From: Burkholderia savannae
GTDB taxonomy: Bacteria; Pseudomonadota; Gammaproteobacteria; Burkholderiales; Burkholderiaceae
NCBI RefSeq assembly: GCF_001524445.2
Contig: NZ_CP013417.1
Coordinates: 2,542,001-2,606,000 of the forward strand
Direction: 5' to 3'
DNA: 64,000 nucleotides
The position numbers and the translations under genes were made by a program. A model generated the notes under the pieces. That model had not been told where the DNA came from. It saw only the letters and a list, made by a program, of their open reading frames with translations, and did not search any database. Positions 1-8,301 of the stretch are shown in pieces (the first letter of the stretch is position 1; each line of letters begins with the position of its first letter).

Positions 1-4
1 ACTG

Positions 5-877
5 ATGTCGCTCGCCAATTCGAGGCCCTTCGCCTATACCGGCGCGGCGCTCATCGCGACGCTCGTGGCGCTCGTGCTCCATCGCATCCTGAAACGGCCG
101 GCGCGCGGCGTTTGGCTCAACCGCCGCGACCGCCCCGTCGTCTACGCACTGCCCTTCGCGCTCGGCCTGCTCGTCGGCAAATTCCTCGCCTTCGCGGTTC
201 CAGCGCTCGCTGTCGCGATTGCGGCCTATGCGTCCGAAGGCGCGATCGGGGCGGTCGCGCTCTTCGCGGTGCCGATCGCCGCCCTGTCCGCCGCCTACTA
301 CTTCCTGCTGTACGACGAGGTGCGCCCGCCCTCGATCGTCACGCTTTCGTTTCATCGCTCCCGGCCGTGCGGCGCGAAATCGAACGGCAACGGCGGCGCG
401 CCGAAGGTTGGCATCGACGCCTGGCGCGAAGCGCATGTCGATTTGCAGGACGACGTGCACGCGATCGCGGACGCGGCGGGCGGCATGTGCGGCCAAAGCA
501 TTTTCGTGTCGCACGACATCGACGCCATCGTGATCGCTATCGCATTGAGCGTCGACGAGCGCGATTTGCACACGAATCGAGTACAGGCGCTCGCCGCGCA
601 AATCGACCGCGTGCTGCGCAAATGGCGCGAAAAAGGCTATGCGAGCGGCTCGCTGCACGATGCAAAGGCGACGCCCGCGCCGCTCGAGGCGAAGGTGTCC
701 GACGACGCGTTCTGGCTGCCCGAACCCGGACGCGTCACGCGCCTCGGCTCGTTGCGGCTCGAGCCGCGGAGCGGGCGCGCGGTGCGCGTCGTCGACGATG
801 CTGTCGGCGACCTGCGAGCGGGCGAATCGCGCGGGCGCGCCCGGCCACGCCGGGAGCGCACGTTCGAGTTCGTGTGA
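5..877 (+). CDS. Hypothetical membrane protein
   Basis: A 290-residue protein with two or three hydrophobic segments in the first 105 residues (about 10-25, 48-75 and 82-102) and then a long soluble, charged C-terminal part. I do not recognise the family. The ATG at position 5 is so close to the window edge that the true start may lie outside. No conserved motif is visible in the soluble part, and the last 40 residues are Arg-rich and low in complexity. Codon use is strongly GC3, as expected for a resident Burkholderia gene. Role unknown; probably an inner-membrane protein with a cytoplasmic tail. Confidence 0.6.
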   Translation: MSLANSRPFAYTGAALIATLVALVLHRILKRPARGVWLNRRDRPVVYALPFALGLLVGKFLAFAVPALAVAIAAYASEGAIGAVALFAVPIAALSAAYYFLLYDEVRPPSIVTLSFHRSRPCGAKSNGNGGAPKVGIDAWREAHVDLQDDVHAIADAAGGMCGQSIFVSHDIDAIVIAIALSVDERDLHTNRVQALAAQIDRVLRKWREKGYASGSLHDAKATPAPLEAKVSDDAFWLPEPGRVTRLGSLRLEPRSGRAVRVVDDAVGDLRAGESRGRARPRRERTFEFV

Positions 878-1270
878 CGGACGCCCCGGCGGAATCGTTT
901 GCCGCAGCAAGTGCGTCGCCGTTCGTCTCGATTCGGCGGCGGCGGCGATCGGGGCCCGCCTCCGCGAACGGTCGCCGCTTCACACGACGGGCGATGCGTC
1001 CGTCGCCCCGCCCATCGGGCTTCAGCGCCGCCTCCGGCTTCCGGCCACGGCATCGCTCACCGACGCAACGCATCGTCGGCTCGCAGCGTCCGCAGGATCT
1101 GGCGCGCCGAACGACGCGTGGCCGAGGCTCGTCTCGCCGTGCGTGTGCTCGCGCCGGCGTGGCGTCCACGAGCGACGCCGCCGCCGAGGCGGCGGTGTCG
1201 ATTTGCGCGATCGCCGAGCGGATCATCGACATCGAGCTGCGGCCGCACGCACGGCGCGCCGCCCGTCCGC
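878..1270. other. Intergenic region without a supported gene
   Basis: About 390 bases of GC-rich sequence. Every frame is open for stretches because of base composition, but none has a start with a ribosome site or a recognisable protein. No hairpin followed by a T-run was seen. Confidence 0.5.
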
Positions 1271-1454
<184 letters not shown>

Positions 1455-1609
1455 CATCGAACATCGTGACGCTCCACGCGGTTTACGCATTTTTTGCGTC
1501 GCACCACGGACTCTATACGCCGAATCTTCGCGCCGCTTTCTAGAATGCCCTTCATGTTCCAGACGAGATCTCCGCGACTCGAGCCGCACCGCGGCGCGGA
1601 GGCCAACGC

Positions 1610-2005
1610 ATGAAGCCGCTCAGATTCCATTCCGATTCGATCGCCCTGCCTGCCTTCCACGCATCGCGCGCGACCGTTCATGATCGATCCGCGCCGATTC
1701 GCCCGCGCACCGCGCAGGCGGACTATCGCGTCCTGATGTCGATACGCGTCGGCACCGACAATCTGACCACCGTGCGGCGCGAGCTGCATCGGGTGCTCGG
1801 CTCCGCGCTCGACCTCTACACGGCGGTCATCGACAACAAAACCGGACAGGCGTGCCTCGAGCTGGAACTGGCGAGCACGCGCGTGCAGGATGCAATGTCG
1901 TCGATCATGCGCATCCTGCCCGAAGCCGAGTTCGGCAAGATCCGCCGCTCGGCGCGCGACCCCGCATCCCGCGCGCCCACGGCGCGCATGCGGACGTCGG
2001 ATTGA
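1610..2005 (+). CDS. Small protein with ACT-like fold
   Basis: 131 residues. After a variable 38-residue N-terminus, residues about 40-110 run YRVLMSIRVG ... ALDLYTAVID ... ACLELELAST, a beta-alpha-beta alternation like the ACT regulatory domain that binds amino acids in metabolic enzymes. The last 20 residues are basic and low in complexity. The ATG at 1610 is preceded by GGAGG 6-7 bases upstream. It stands alone, downstream of the heptamer repeats and upstream of the porin. The ACT assignment is by pattern only; no partner enzyme is adjacent. Confidence 0.6.
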   Translation: MKPLRFHSDSIALPAFHASRATVHDRSAPIRPRTAQADYRVLMSIRVGTDNLTTVRRELHRVLGSALDLYTAVIDNKTGQACLELELASTRVQDAMSSIMRILPEAEFGKIRRSARDPASRAPTARMRTSD

Positions 2006-2246
2006 TCGTCGGCTGCCGGTCCCGCATCGCGACGGGACACCGCATTTTCACGGCAGCGGCAATTCGATACGTGGATTCGACATCGCGCGGCGGCAATCCA
2101 ACGATTCGCGCCGCGCCGTCGATTCGCGTGTTTTGCTCCGGCGAGCGCGGGCAGCGCCGACGAGGCCGCCTCGAACATCGACGCGGCGCGTCGGGCGCCG
2201 TCCACGCTCGACGGTCGTCGTCTCCTTTCATCTCCCGAAACCCCCT

Positions 2247-3374
2247 ATGAAGAAACGCATCACCCGCACGGTTTGCGCCGCGCTGCTCGGCGCAACCGCG
2301 AGCGCACACGCACAAAGCAGCGTCACGCTCTACGGCCTGCTCGACACGGGCATCGTCTACACGAACAATCAATCGGGCCACCCGGCATGGCAGCAAGGCA
2401 GCGGCCTGCTGTCGAACACGGTGTTCGGCCTGAGCGGCGCCGAGGATCTGGGCGGCGCATTGCACGCGATCTTCCGCCTCGAAAGCGGATTCAACCTCGA
2501 CAACGGTTCGACATCCTACAAGAACGCCATGTTCGGACGCCGGGCCTACGTCGGCCTGCAGCACGACGATTACGGCACGTTGACGCTCGGCCGGCAGTAC
2601 GATTCGGTCGTCGATTTTCTCGGGCCGATCGCGCTCGCGAACAACGGCGACGGCAACAATCTGGCGGCCCACCCGTTCGACAACGACAACGTCGACGATT
2701 CGTTCTACATCGACAACGCGCTCAAGTACGCGAGCCCCACGATCGCCGGGATGCAGTTCGGCGCGCTGTACGGATTCAGCAACCAGACGGGCTTTGCGAA
2801 CAACCGCGCGTATAGCGTCGGCGTGTCGTACGGCAACGGGCCCGTCAATCTGGCCGCGGCTTACCTGCAGTTGAACCGCGGCGGCACGACGGCGAACGGC
2901 GCGCTGTCGGCCAACGACGGGCCGAACTTTCCCGCCGCGCGCCAACGCGTGATGGGCGCGGGCGGCAGCTATTCGTTCGGCCCGGCGACCGTCGGCGCCC
3001 TGTGGACCCACACGATGCTCGACGATACCGCGTCCGCGTCGGCGCCGGGCGCGACGCGCGCGCTGCGTTTCGACAACTACGAAATCAACGCGCGCTACGC
3101 ACTGACGCCCGCGATTTCGTTCGCCGGCGCCTATACGTTCACCGACGGTCGCTACGACGGTGCCGCCGCGGGCCGCCCCAAGTGGCATCAGGTCACGCTG
3201 CTGGCCGATTACGCGTTGAGCAAGCGCACGGACGTATACGCGCAAGGCGTGTACCAGCATCAATTCGGCGTGCCGCCGGATGCGGCGCTCGGCTTCGCGT
3301 CGATCAACGGCCTCGACGCATCGTCGACGAACACGCAAGTCGCGGCGACCGTGGGGATTCGGCATCGGTTCTGA
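2247..3374 (+). CDS. Outer-membrane porin, Gram-negative Porin_4/Opc family
   Basis: 375 residues. A signal peptide ends at residues about 20-22 (AHAQ), followed by SSVTLYGLLDTGI, the first strand of beta-proteobacterial general porins. Alternating beta strands follow, with a conserved L3-like region (GRQYDSVVDFLGP), and the protein ends VAATVGIRHRF with the C-terminal Phe needed for BAM assembly. It forms a trimeric diffusion channel in the outer membrane. I chose the ATG at 2247 because the signal peptide begins there; the frame stays open much further upstream only because of high GC. A perfect hairpin directly follows the stop codon. Confidence 0.95.
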   Translation: MKKRITRTVCAALLGATASAHAQSSVTLYGLLDTGIVYTNNQSGHPAWQQGSGLLSNTVFGLSGAEDLGGALHAIFRLESGFNLDNGSTSYKNAMFGRRAYVGLQHDDYGTLTLGRQYDSVVDFLGPIALANNGDGNNLAAHPFDNDNVDDSFYIDNALKYASPTIAGMQFGALYGFSNQTGFANNRAYSVGVSYGNGPVNLAAAYLQLNRGGTTANGALSANDGPNFPAARQRVMGAGGSYSFGPATVGALWTHTMLDDTASASAPGATRALRFDNYEINARYALTPAISFAGAYTFTDGRYDGAAAGRPKWHQVTLLADYALSKRTDVYAQGVYQHQFGVPPDAALGFASINGLDASSTNTQVAATVGIRHRF

Positions 3375-3396
3375 CGTTGCGCCGACGGCGCAACGT
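3374..3396 (+). terminator. Hairpin terminator after the porin gene
   Basis: Perfect inverted repeat ACGTTGCGCC-GAC-GGCGCAACGT (10-bp stem, 3-nt loop) overlapping the porin stop codon. There is no T-run, so it may end transcription with Rho or only protect the 3' end. Confidence 0.6.
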
Positions 3397-3877
3397 CGTC
3401 CATGGCCGGCACGCATGCTCGCGCACGGCCGCTGCGTCGAATCGCGCCGCGCTTGCGCGACGCATCGGCGTCACGCATCCGGCAAGCGGCTTCGCTTGCC
3501 GGACGACGCGCGTGCGTCGCGGCGAGCAAGCATCCGGTGCATCGCATCTCGTTCGCAGCCGGCGGCAGGCACGGCGCGACGTGAAAGCGCAGCGCCGGCG
3601 CGCCATTGGACGATCGCCGGAGAACGCACCGTGCGCCGGCATCCGCCGCCGGCATCGCAAACGCATCGAACGCGGCAACGCGCCGTCGAATCGCCGGCGC
3701 GGCTTGCCGGTGCGCAGCGCCGGCTCGCGTTCGATGCAGTCGCCCCGAAACGCGATCGCGGCCCGAATCGCGCGATTCCTTCGCACGTCGCGATGCGTCG
3801 CGAGCCACGGCCCCGGCTTGGGCGAACTCGATCCGACGATCGCCGCGTAAGAAGCGGCGATGCCGACGCGACGTCTC
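3397..3877. other. Intergenic region with one strong hairpin
   Basis: About 480 bases with no supportable gene. At 3479-3502 lies a perfect 10-bp stem with a GCTT loop (CCGGCAAGCG / CGCTTGCCGG). The rest is low-complexity GC-rich DNA in which all frames are spuriously open. Confidence 0.5.
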
Positions 3878-4264
3878 TTACCGATACACTTCGGCGGTCA
3901 AGTACCTCAATCCCGAATCGATTGCGACGGTCGCGACCGTCGCCTCGGGCCCGAGGCGCTCGGCGACGCGCAACGCCGCGATGACGTTGAGCCCGGACGA
4001 CGTGCCGGCGAAGATCCCTTCGTCGCGCGCCAAGCGCCTGCACATCTGCATCGACGCCTCGGTCGCGACCGACTGGACATCGTCGACTTCATTCGGCCGC
4101 CATCGAGGCGGCGCAAAGCCGATGCCTTCGATCCGATGCGAGCCTTTCGGCCCGCCGGACAGCACCGCCGACTCAGCCGGCTCCGCGGCGACGACGAGAA
4201 GCCCCGGGTTGCGCGCCCGCAGCCCATCGGCCACGCCGTGAAGCGAGTTCCCCGTGGAGCGCAT
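3878..4264 (-). pseudogene. C-terminal remnant of a cysteine synthase-like PLP enzyme
   Basis: The 128 readable residues match only the second half of the O-acetylserine sulfhydrylase/cystathionine beta-synthase family: GVADGLRARNPG, AAEPAESAVLSGG, then HRIEGIG and the phosphate-loop region GIFAGTSSGLN, ending in a normal C-terminus. The PLP lysine and the whole N-terminal domain are missing. The fragment begins at a junction with an AraC-type remnant on the other strand, so it is a truncated pseudogene and not a short functional protein. Confidence 0.75.
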
Positions 4265-4358
4265 CGCCGAGCAGGTCGGCTACGCGGACAGCGTCACGTT
4301 GCGCACGCCGCTGCGCAGGCGCTTGGGCAAAGGCGTGCGCGAGCCGCGCGGCGCGTAA
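4251..4358 (+). pseudogene. C-terminal remnant of an AraC/GlxA-type regulator
   Basis: An open stretch reading VERIAEQVGYADSVTLRTPL and ending in a TAA at 4356-4358 matches the second helix-turn-helix of AraC-family (GlxA-like) regulators. Only about 35 C-terminal residues remain. It overlaps and opposes the cysteine synthase remnant, so two decayed genes were joined here, just left of the prophage. Confidence 0.65.
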
Positions 4359-4539
4359 GAGAAATGAGGCATCGGGACCTGGGCTGCGCCGCCGCATCCG
4401 GTCTCCGGCCGCGAGTCTCGCGCAGAATGGGTTCGATTCGGCCATCGTGCGGCCGCTTGCGCTCGCGGGAACGAAGACGTCCGGCAAACGCTTGCGGTTT
4501 CGAGGCGCGGCGGGCGAACTCGGTGCCGCCCAAAGGCGG

Positions 4540-4558
4540 GATGGTGCCGGGGACCGGA
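4540..4558 (+). repeat. attL, 19-bp core
   Basis: GATGGTGCCGGGGACCGGA is identical to the sequence at the 3' end of tRNA-Leu at 50839-50857. Identity stops immediately afterwards (AATCTAG here, CTCGAAC at the tRNA). This marks the left end of the prophage. Confidence 0.85.
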
Positions 4559-4665
4559 ATCTAGAAGCGTGCCGAATCAAATACTTACGGCAGCATGGTG
4601 CGGATTTGTAGCAGGGAGAGAAATGCGATGCGCCGGACGCGCGGGAATCGAACCGGCGCGCATCA

Positions 4666-5274
4666 TCATACCGGAACGCCGGATGACGGAACGATGGTCA
4701 GCGCCGCGATCACCCGCGCGATCGCATGATCCGTCACGTTCGGAAAAGGAAACGCCGCGCGGCCAATCTGCTGGATTGCGCCGGCGTGATGCCAGTCCGG
4801 CGGCAGATCCGGCACGATGTCGTTGCCGTTCTTGTACAGGCTGAGCGATACTTTCGCGAGCAGCGCCGCGACATCGCCGTTCGTACACACCCGCGGCGGC
4901 TCGAATCCGTAGACGGCCGCCGGCGGGTTGCCGCCGGCCACCATCGCCGAGGCGGCCATGATCGCGATCGCGGCGCCGAGCGAGTGGCCGACGAGCGTCA
5001 CCGGCCGGCCGTCGATGGCGGCCAGCACCGGCACGGCGATGGCGCCCCACGCCGCCCAGAAACCGCGATGCACCTGGCCGACGCCGGGCACGTCGACTGG
5101 CATCACGTCCAGGTCCGCGCCGACGCTGTCGAGGTTGTCCGTACCCGGGAACGCGACGACCAGCCCGCCGGCCGTCTGCCGCACGATCGCGCGTGAGGCG
5201 CTGTCCGCCTTGCCGATGTCCGGCTTCGCGGAATACGCCTCCTGGGCGAGCAGTGCGAACTCTCGCGGGCTCAT
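4666..5274 (-). CDS. Lipase class 3-like alpha/beta hydrolase
   Basis: 202 residues. The nucleophile elbow GHSLGAAIAIM at about residue 95 (Gly-His-Ser-Leu-Gly), the upstream oxyanion-hole region VVAFPGTDNLDS and a later Asp/His region fit the fungal lipase-like (class 3) fold. There is no signal peptide, so release would depend on lysis. It overlaps the upstream lipoprotein gene by 4 bp (ATGA) and is the last gene of the leftward late operon, beside the lysis functions. It may attack membrane lipids at lysis or act on host lipids as a cargo enzyme; the substrate is not predictable. Confidence 0.8.
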   Translation of the reverse strand: MSPREFALLAQEAYSAKPDIGKADSASRAIVRQTAGGLVVAFPGTDNLDSVGADLDVMPVDVPGVGQVHRGFWAAWGAIAVPVLAAIDGRPVTLVGHSLGAAIAIMAASAMVAGGNPPAAVYGFEPPRVCTNGDVAALLAKVSLSLYKNGNDIVPDLPPDWHHAGAIQQIGRAAFPFPNVTDHAIARVIAALTIVPSSGVPV

Positions 5275-5708
5275 TTCAGTGGCTCACCCGCGAGCGGCGT
5301 CGACGCGGCCGCCGGTGCCGCCGCCGTCAGGAGCTGGTCGATGAGAGCCTGAACCATCGGACCGAACGTCTGGAGCCCGAGCAGGATGGCCTGCTGCTGC
5401 GGCAGCGCGGGCACCGCCTGCACGATCGTGATCGCGGCCGGCAGTAGCGAATCGTGGAGCGCTTTCAGGTCGGCGACGTACAGCTGCGCACCGACCTTGC
5501 AGATGGCCTGATTGGCCGGCAGGATCGTTTTCGAGATCGTGGCCTGCTGGTCGGCATTCAGCAGCGGCGACGTTGCGAGGATGGCGAGATCGCCGTTGAC
5601 GATCGTGCAGCCGGTCTGGAACTGCTGTTGGACGGTCGGGAGGGAGTTGCAGGCGACGATGGCGACGGACGCGACGATGCCTGCCGCGAGCAGCATGAGC
5701 TTCTTCAT
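5271..5708 (-). CDS. Phage lipoprotein, possible spanin-like
   Basis: 145 residues. The N-terminus is a lipoprotein signal (MKKLMLLAAGIVASVAIVAC) with the lipid-modified Cys at about position 20. The mature part is helical and rich in Ala, Leu and Gln and ends in a short Pro/Ala-rich tail. Its place in the lysis region, after a holin-like gene and overlapping the lipase gene, suggests an outer-membrane spanin subunit or a lipase partner. There is no clear family match, so the role is inferred from context. Confidence 0.6.
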   Translation of the reverse strand: MKKLMLLAAGIVASVAIVACNSLPTVQQQFQTGCTIVNGDLAILATSPLLNADQQATISKTILPANQAICKVGAQLYVADLKALHDSLLPAAITIVQAVPALPQQQAILLGLQTFGPMVQALIDQLLTAAAPAAASTPLAGEPLK

Positions 5709-5750
5709 GGGGGGATCCTTCGGGTGACGCCGCGGCGCGCGGCGGGAGGG

Positions 5751-5957
5751 TTACTGCTGGACGGCCTTGGCGGCCGCGCGTGCGACGAGCGCGTTGTAGG
5801 CCGCATGCAAGCCGGCGACGATCAGCGTCGCGACGAGCGACGACGCGCTGGTCGGCACGGCGCCGTGGAAGCCGCCGAGCGCCCAGTCGACGGTCGGAAT
5901 GAGGTCGGTGACGCCGAGCGTGATGCCACCGCTGACGAGGCTGGATTTCATGGGCAT
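5751..5957 (-). CDS. Small membrane protein, holin-like
   Basis: 68 residues with hydrophobic stretches at about 8-28 and 38-58 and a positively charged C-terminus. It sits between an HNH-like gene and the lipoprotein gene, downstream of the endolysin. Size and topology fit a class II holin that would permeabilise the inner membrane for endolysin release, but sequence alone does not prove this. Confidence 0.5.
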   Translation of the reverse strand: MPMKSSLVSGGITLGVTDLIPTVDWALGGFHGAVPTSASSLVATLIVAGLHAAYNALVARAAAKAVQQ

Positions 5958-5960
5958 GGC

Positions 5961-6512
5961 TTACTCCTGGTTGTGGTGGATGACTTCGACGTCGGAGAAC
6001 TGGTAGCCCTCCTTCGCGTACTTCTGTGCTATCCACAGAGGGAACGGCATGGTGTGTAATCCCTCGTCCTTCCCGATGTGGTGCGCCTTGCAAAGCAACA
6101 TGCCGTTCACGGTCATGTCGTCGACGAACTGGGTCCAATCGGTGAAGCTGGCCCAGTCGAATGCCTTGATGTGCTCGCCCCAGAAACCGGCCTGCGCGTC
6201 GAACTTGAAGCGCTCCCAGTCGATCAGCTCGGCGAGCGAGCGCTCAATCGGATGGTGGTGAGCCTCGAGCGGATGGCCGGATTCCTCGGCCGTCGCGTTG
6301 CAGATGAAGCAGCGGCCGCCCTCGCGCGCGATCAACTCCTTGCGCGTGCGCTCGAACAGCGCAGTCGTTTTCCGCTCGGCGTGCTCCGGAATGTTGACGG
6401 CCACCGAGAGCGTTTCCTTCTCGGTATGCGCGCGCGTCACGTGCGCGAGCCCCTCGGCCGTGCAGTGTTCGCACGGATGCTCGAGCGGCACGTCATGGCT
6501 GCATCGGGTCAT
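5961..6512 (-). CDS. HNH-like zinc-binding protein
   Basis: 183 residues with several Cys/His clusters: an N-terminal CSHDVPLEHPCEHC, a central RCFICNA followed by EAHHHPIERS, and LLCKAHHIGKDEG near the C-terminus. The Cys-X2-Cys ... His-His ... Cys-X2-His-His arrangement resembles HNH (beta-beta-alpha metal) nucleases. It lies inside the lysis cassette, between terminator and holin-like gene, which is an unusual place for a homing-type nuclease. A nuclease is likely but its target is unknown. Confidence 0.6.
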   Translation of the reverse strand: MTRCSHDVPLEHPCEHCTAEGLAHVTRAHTEKETLSVAVNIPEHAERKTTALFERTRKELIAREGGRCFICNATAEESGHPLEAHHHPIERSLAELIDWERFKFDAQAGFWGEHIKAFDWASFTDWTQFVDDMTVNGMLLCKAHHIGKDEGLHTMPFPLWIAQKYAKEGYQFSDVEVIHHNQE

Positions 6513-6526
6513 GTCTGGTTCCAGAA

Positions 6527-6553
6527 ACGAAAAAGCCCGGCGCGCGGCCGGGC
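6527..6553 (-). terminator. Intrinsic terminator between endolysin and HNH-like genes
   Basis: On the minus strand, a GC-rich stem (GCCCGG pairing with CCGGGC, plus flanking pairs) is followed by CTTTTTCGTTTC. It would end or attenuate leftward transcripts after the endolysin gene. Confidence 0.65.
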
Positions 6554-6573
6554 GGGATTGTGGTGTGCGCGCA

Positions 6574-7191
6574 TCAGGCGATGCCGAGCGCCTTCTTCGC
6601 CGCGCCGTACAGGTAAAGGCGCTGCGAATAGCCGTTCAGACCACCGTTGATCACGCGTGTGATCTGCTGGAATTGGCCGGCGTCGGCCAGTGCATTCAGG
6701 CCGTGCGCAGCCCACCACCAGGCAGCCGACGCGGCGGCATTCGCCGGCTCGACGAGCAGGTCGGGCTGCTGCACGAGCGGCAGGCCGAGCGCCACGGCGC
6801 ACAGCTGGTAGTTGTCGTGGAACGTGATCTGCATCAGGCCGCGGCCGCGATACCGCCAGCCGTCACCGCTCGCCTCGTCACCGTTCCCGTACCGTCCGGC
6901 ATAGACGCGATTCGCGATGGCCGGCGGCCGCCGCGCGTACTGCTGCGCCTCGGCCTCGGTGAAGTACTTCGGAAACGTCGCGAGCAGCCCCTCCGCGCTG
7001 TAGTTCAGGTTCTCGGCGATGGCGGACAGACGCGCGCTCTCGACGCCGACCTGCGCCAGAAACGCGGCCGCGCGCAGCGGCGTGCTGATCTGTTGTGCAT
7101 CGCAGGCGGCCTGCAGCGGCCCGACCCACTGCGCCGCACGCGCTGGCGCAGCGCCGCACCCGGCGGCGACGATGGCTGCGGTCAGGTTCAC
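6574..7191 (-). CDS. Endolysin, glycoside hydrolase family 19 (chitinase-like muramidase)
   Basis: 205 residues. The order FLAQVGVESARL (catalytic Glu), YSAEGLLATFPKYF, the YAGRYGNGDEASGDG loop and RYRGRGLMQITFHDNY is diagnostic of GH19 lysozymes from phages. It cleaves peptidoglycan glycan strands to lyse the host. The GTG at 7191 is chosen because it overlaps the end of the preceding gene and gives the family length; the longer open frame upstream is spurious. The first 20 residues are weakly hydrophobic, so signal-arrest release is possible but not clear. Confidence 0.88.
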   Translation of the reverse strand: MNLTAAIVAAGCGAAPARAAQWVGPLQAACDAQQISTPLRAAAFLAQVGVESARLSAIAENLNYSAEGLLATFPKYFTEAEAQQYARRPPAIANRVYAGRYGNGDEASGDGWRYRGRGLMQITFHDNYQLCAVALGLPLVQQPDLLVEPANAAASAAWWWAAHGLNALADAGQFQQITRVINGGLNGYSQRLYLYGAAKKALGIA

Positions 7192-7409
7192 TTGAAAAGC
7201 ACCTCGAGCAGCTTCATCGCATTGGCCGGCCCGACCAGCACCGCAGCGGCGAGGAAGTACAGGATGTATTCGATGCGCTGCATCCGCTTGTCGCCGCGCT
7301 GGAGGCGATCCTGGATGCCCGCATAACGCTCCGCGCATACGGCCTCGTGGACCGCGATGCGCTGTTCGTTCTCAGCGATGTCTGCTTGCATATCGTCGTG
7401 ACTCGTCAC
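7188..7409 (-). CDS. Small coiled-coil/transmembrane protein, XhlA/holin-accessory-like
   Basis: 73 residues. The N-terminal 45 residues are charged and helical (DIAENEQRIAVHEAV ... RLQRGDKRMQRIEY); one transmembrane helix follows (YILYFLAAAVLVGPA). This layout is that of XhlA-type haemolysin/holin helpers encoded just before endolysins. It overlaps the endolysin gene by 4 bp and is probably cotranslated with it. Family placement is by architecture. Confidence 0.6.
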   Translation of the reverse strand: MTSHDDMQADIAENEQRIAVHEAVCAERYAGIQDRLQRGDKRMQRIEYILYFLAAAVLVGPANAMKLLEVLFK

Positions 7410-7424
7410 AGGTGATCCCCGAAT

Positions 7425-7450
7425 TGAAAAAGCCGCCTCGACGGGCGGCT
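7425..7450 (-). terminator. Intrinsic terminator upstream of the lysis genes
   Basis: Minus-strand stem AGCCGCC/GGCGGCT (7 bp, 6-nt loop) followed by TTTTTC. It would stop leftward late transcripts that run antisense across the SGNH gene, so the lysis genes may need read-through (antitermination) or a separate start. Confidence 0.65.
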
Positions 7451-7521
7451 GGTCATAAAACGCACGTTTTCCCGGGAGGTGTAATATCCCGATCCATGCT
7501 TTTTCACTTATTCATTACAAA

Positions 7522-8301
7522 ATGAAAAAAATCGTTGCAGTCGCACTGATGTGTCTGTCGGCCAGCGCATTCGCAGCCGAAGATCAATGCTTCATTCCGA
7601 ATCCGAAATCGCCGCAAAGCTGCGTCGTAGATGCCGAAGCGCTAAACCGCTCGGTCCTGCAATACGGCGATGATTCGCGACTCTGGAAGGTGTTCAAAAA
7701 AGCCGAAGCCGGGAAACCGATCGTCATCGCAGCGATCGGCGGATCGATCACGCAAGGCGCATGGGCGACCTCGCCCGACAAGACCTATGTCGGCCGTGTC
7801 TTCGGCTGGTGGCAAGCCACCTTCCCGAAGAGCAAGATGAAACTCATCAACGCCGGTATCGGGCAGACCGATTCGAAGTTCGGGGAAAAGCGACTTCAGC
7901 GCGATCTGCTGAAATACAAACCCGATTTCGTCATCACCGAATGGGCGAATAACGACGCAGGCACGCCCGAAATGCGGGCGAGTTACAAGCGAGTCGTCGA
8001 GCGCATTCTGGCGGCGCCGAATCACCCCGCCGTGCTGATGCTTTTCACGATGGGCCGGGACTGGTCGAACTCCGAAGATAATCAAATTCCGATCGGACGA
8101 GAGTTGAATGTCCCGATGATCGCATTGCGCGAATCGATCATGCCTCTCGAAAAAGCAGGTAAATTCAACCCCGTCGACCGAACAGCCGACCCGGTTCACC
8201 CGAATGACCTCGGCCACCAGATCATTGCGCAGCTCGTCGCATATCGCCTGCAGTCCGGACTGAACAACATGCACGATTCGACGCAGGCGAGCGCGAAGTA
8301 A
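7522..8301 (+). CDS. Secreted SGNH/GDSL hydrolase (probable lysogenic-conversion gene)
   Basis: 259 residues with a cleavable signal peptide (cut near AFAAED, residue 19). SGNH blocks: GGSITQG (nucleophile Ser, block I), INAGIG (block II), EWANND (block III Asn), and DPVHPNDLGH (block V Asp/His). Such exported enzymes are esterases or deacetylases acting on acylated sugars or lipids. It is the only plus-strand gene in the late region, has lower GC than its neighbours and an AT-rich leader without a clear Shine-Dalgarno site, and ends back to back with the tail-fibre gene. These are marks of a moron expressed from the prophage. The substrate is unknown; surface polysaccharide O-acetyl groups are one candidate. 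Confidence 0.85.
   Translation: MKKIVAVALMCLSASAFAAEDQCFIPNPKSPQSCVVDAEALNRSVLQYGDDSRLWKVFKKAEAGKPIVIAAIGGSITQGAWATSPDKTYVGRVFGWWQATFPKSKMKLINAGIGQTDSKFGEKRLQRDLLKYKPDFVITEWANNDAGTPEMRASYKRVVERILAAPNHPAVLMLFTMGRDWSNSEDNQIPIGRELNVPMIALRESIMPLEKAGKFNPVDRTADPVHPNDLGHQIIAQLVAYRLQSGLNNMHDSTQASAK

Noticed and set aside
1905..3416. 503-codon open frame antisense to the porin
   Set aside because: The porin has a signal peptide, porin motifs and a C-terminal Phe; the antisense frame is Arg/Val-rich and shows no motif.
4632..4668. tRNA-like T-arm (minus strand GGTTCGATTCC) just inside the left prophage end
   Set aside because: The T stem has a mismatch, no CCA follows and no acceptor, D or anticodon arm can be found. 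Perhaps a tRNA scar, but not enough to call a gene.
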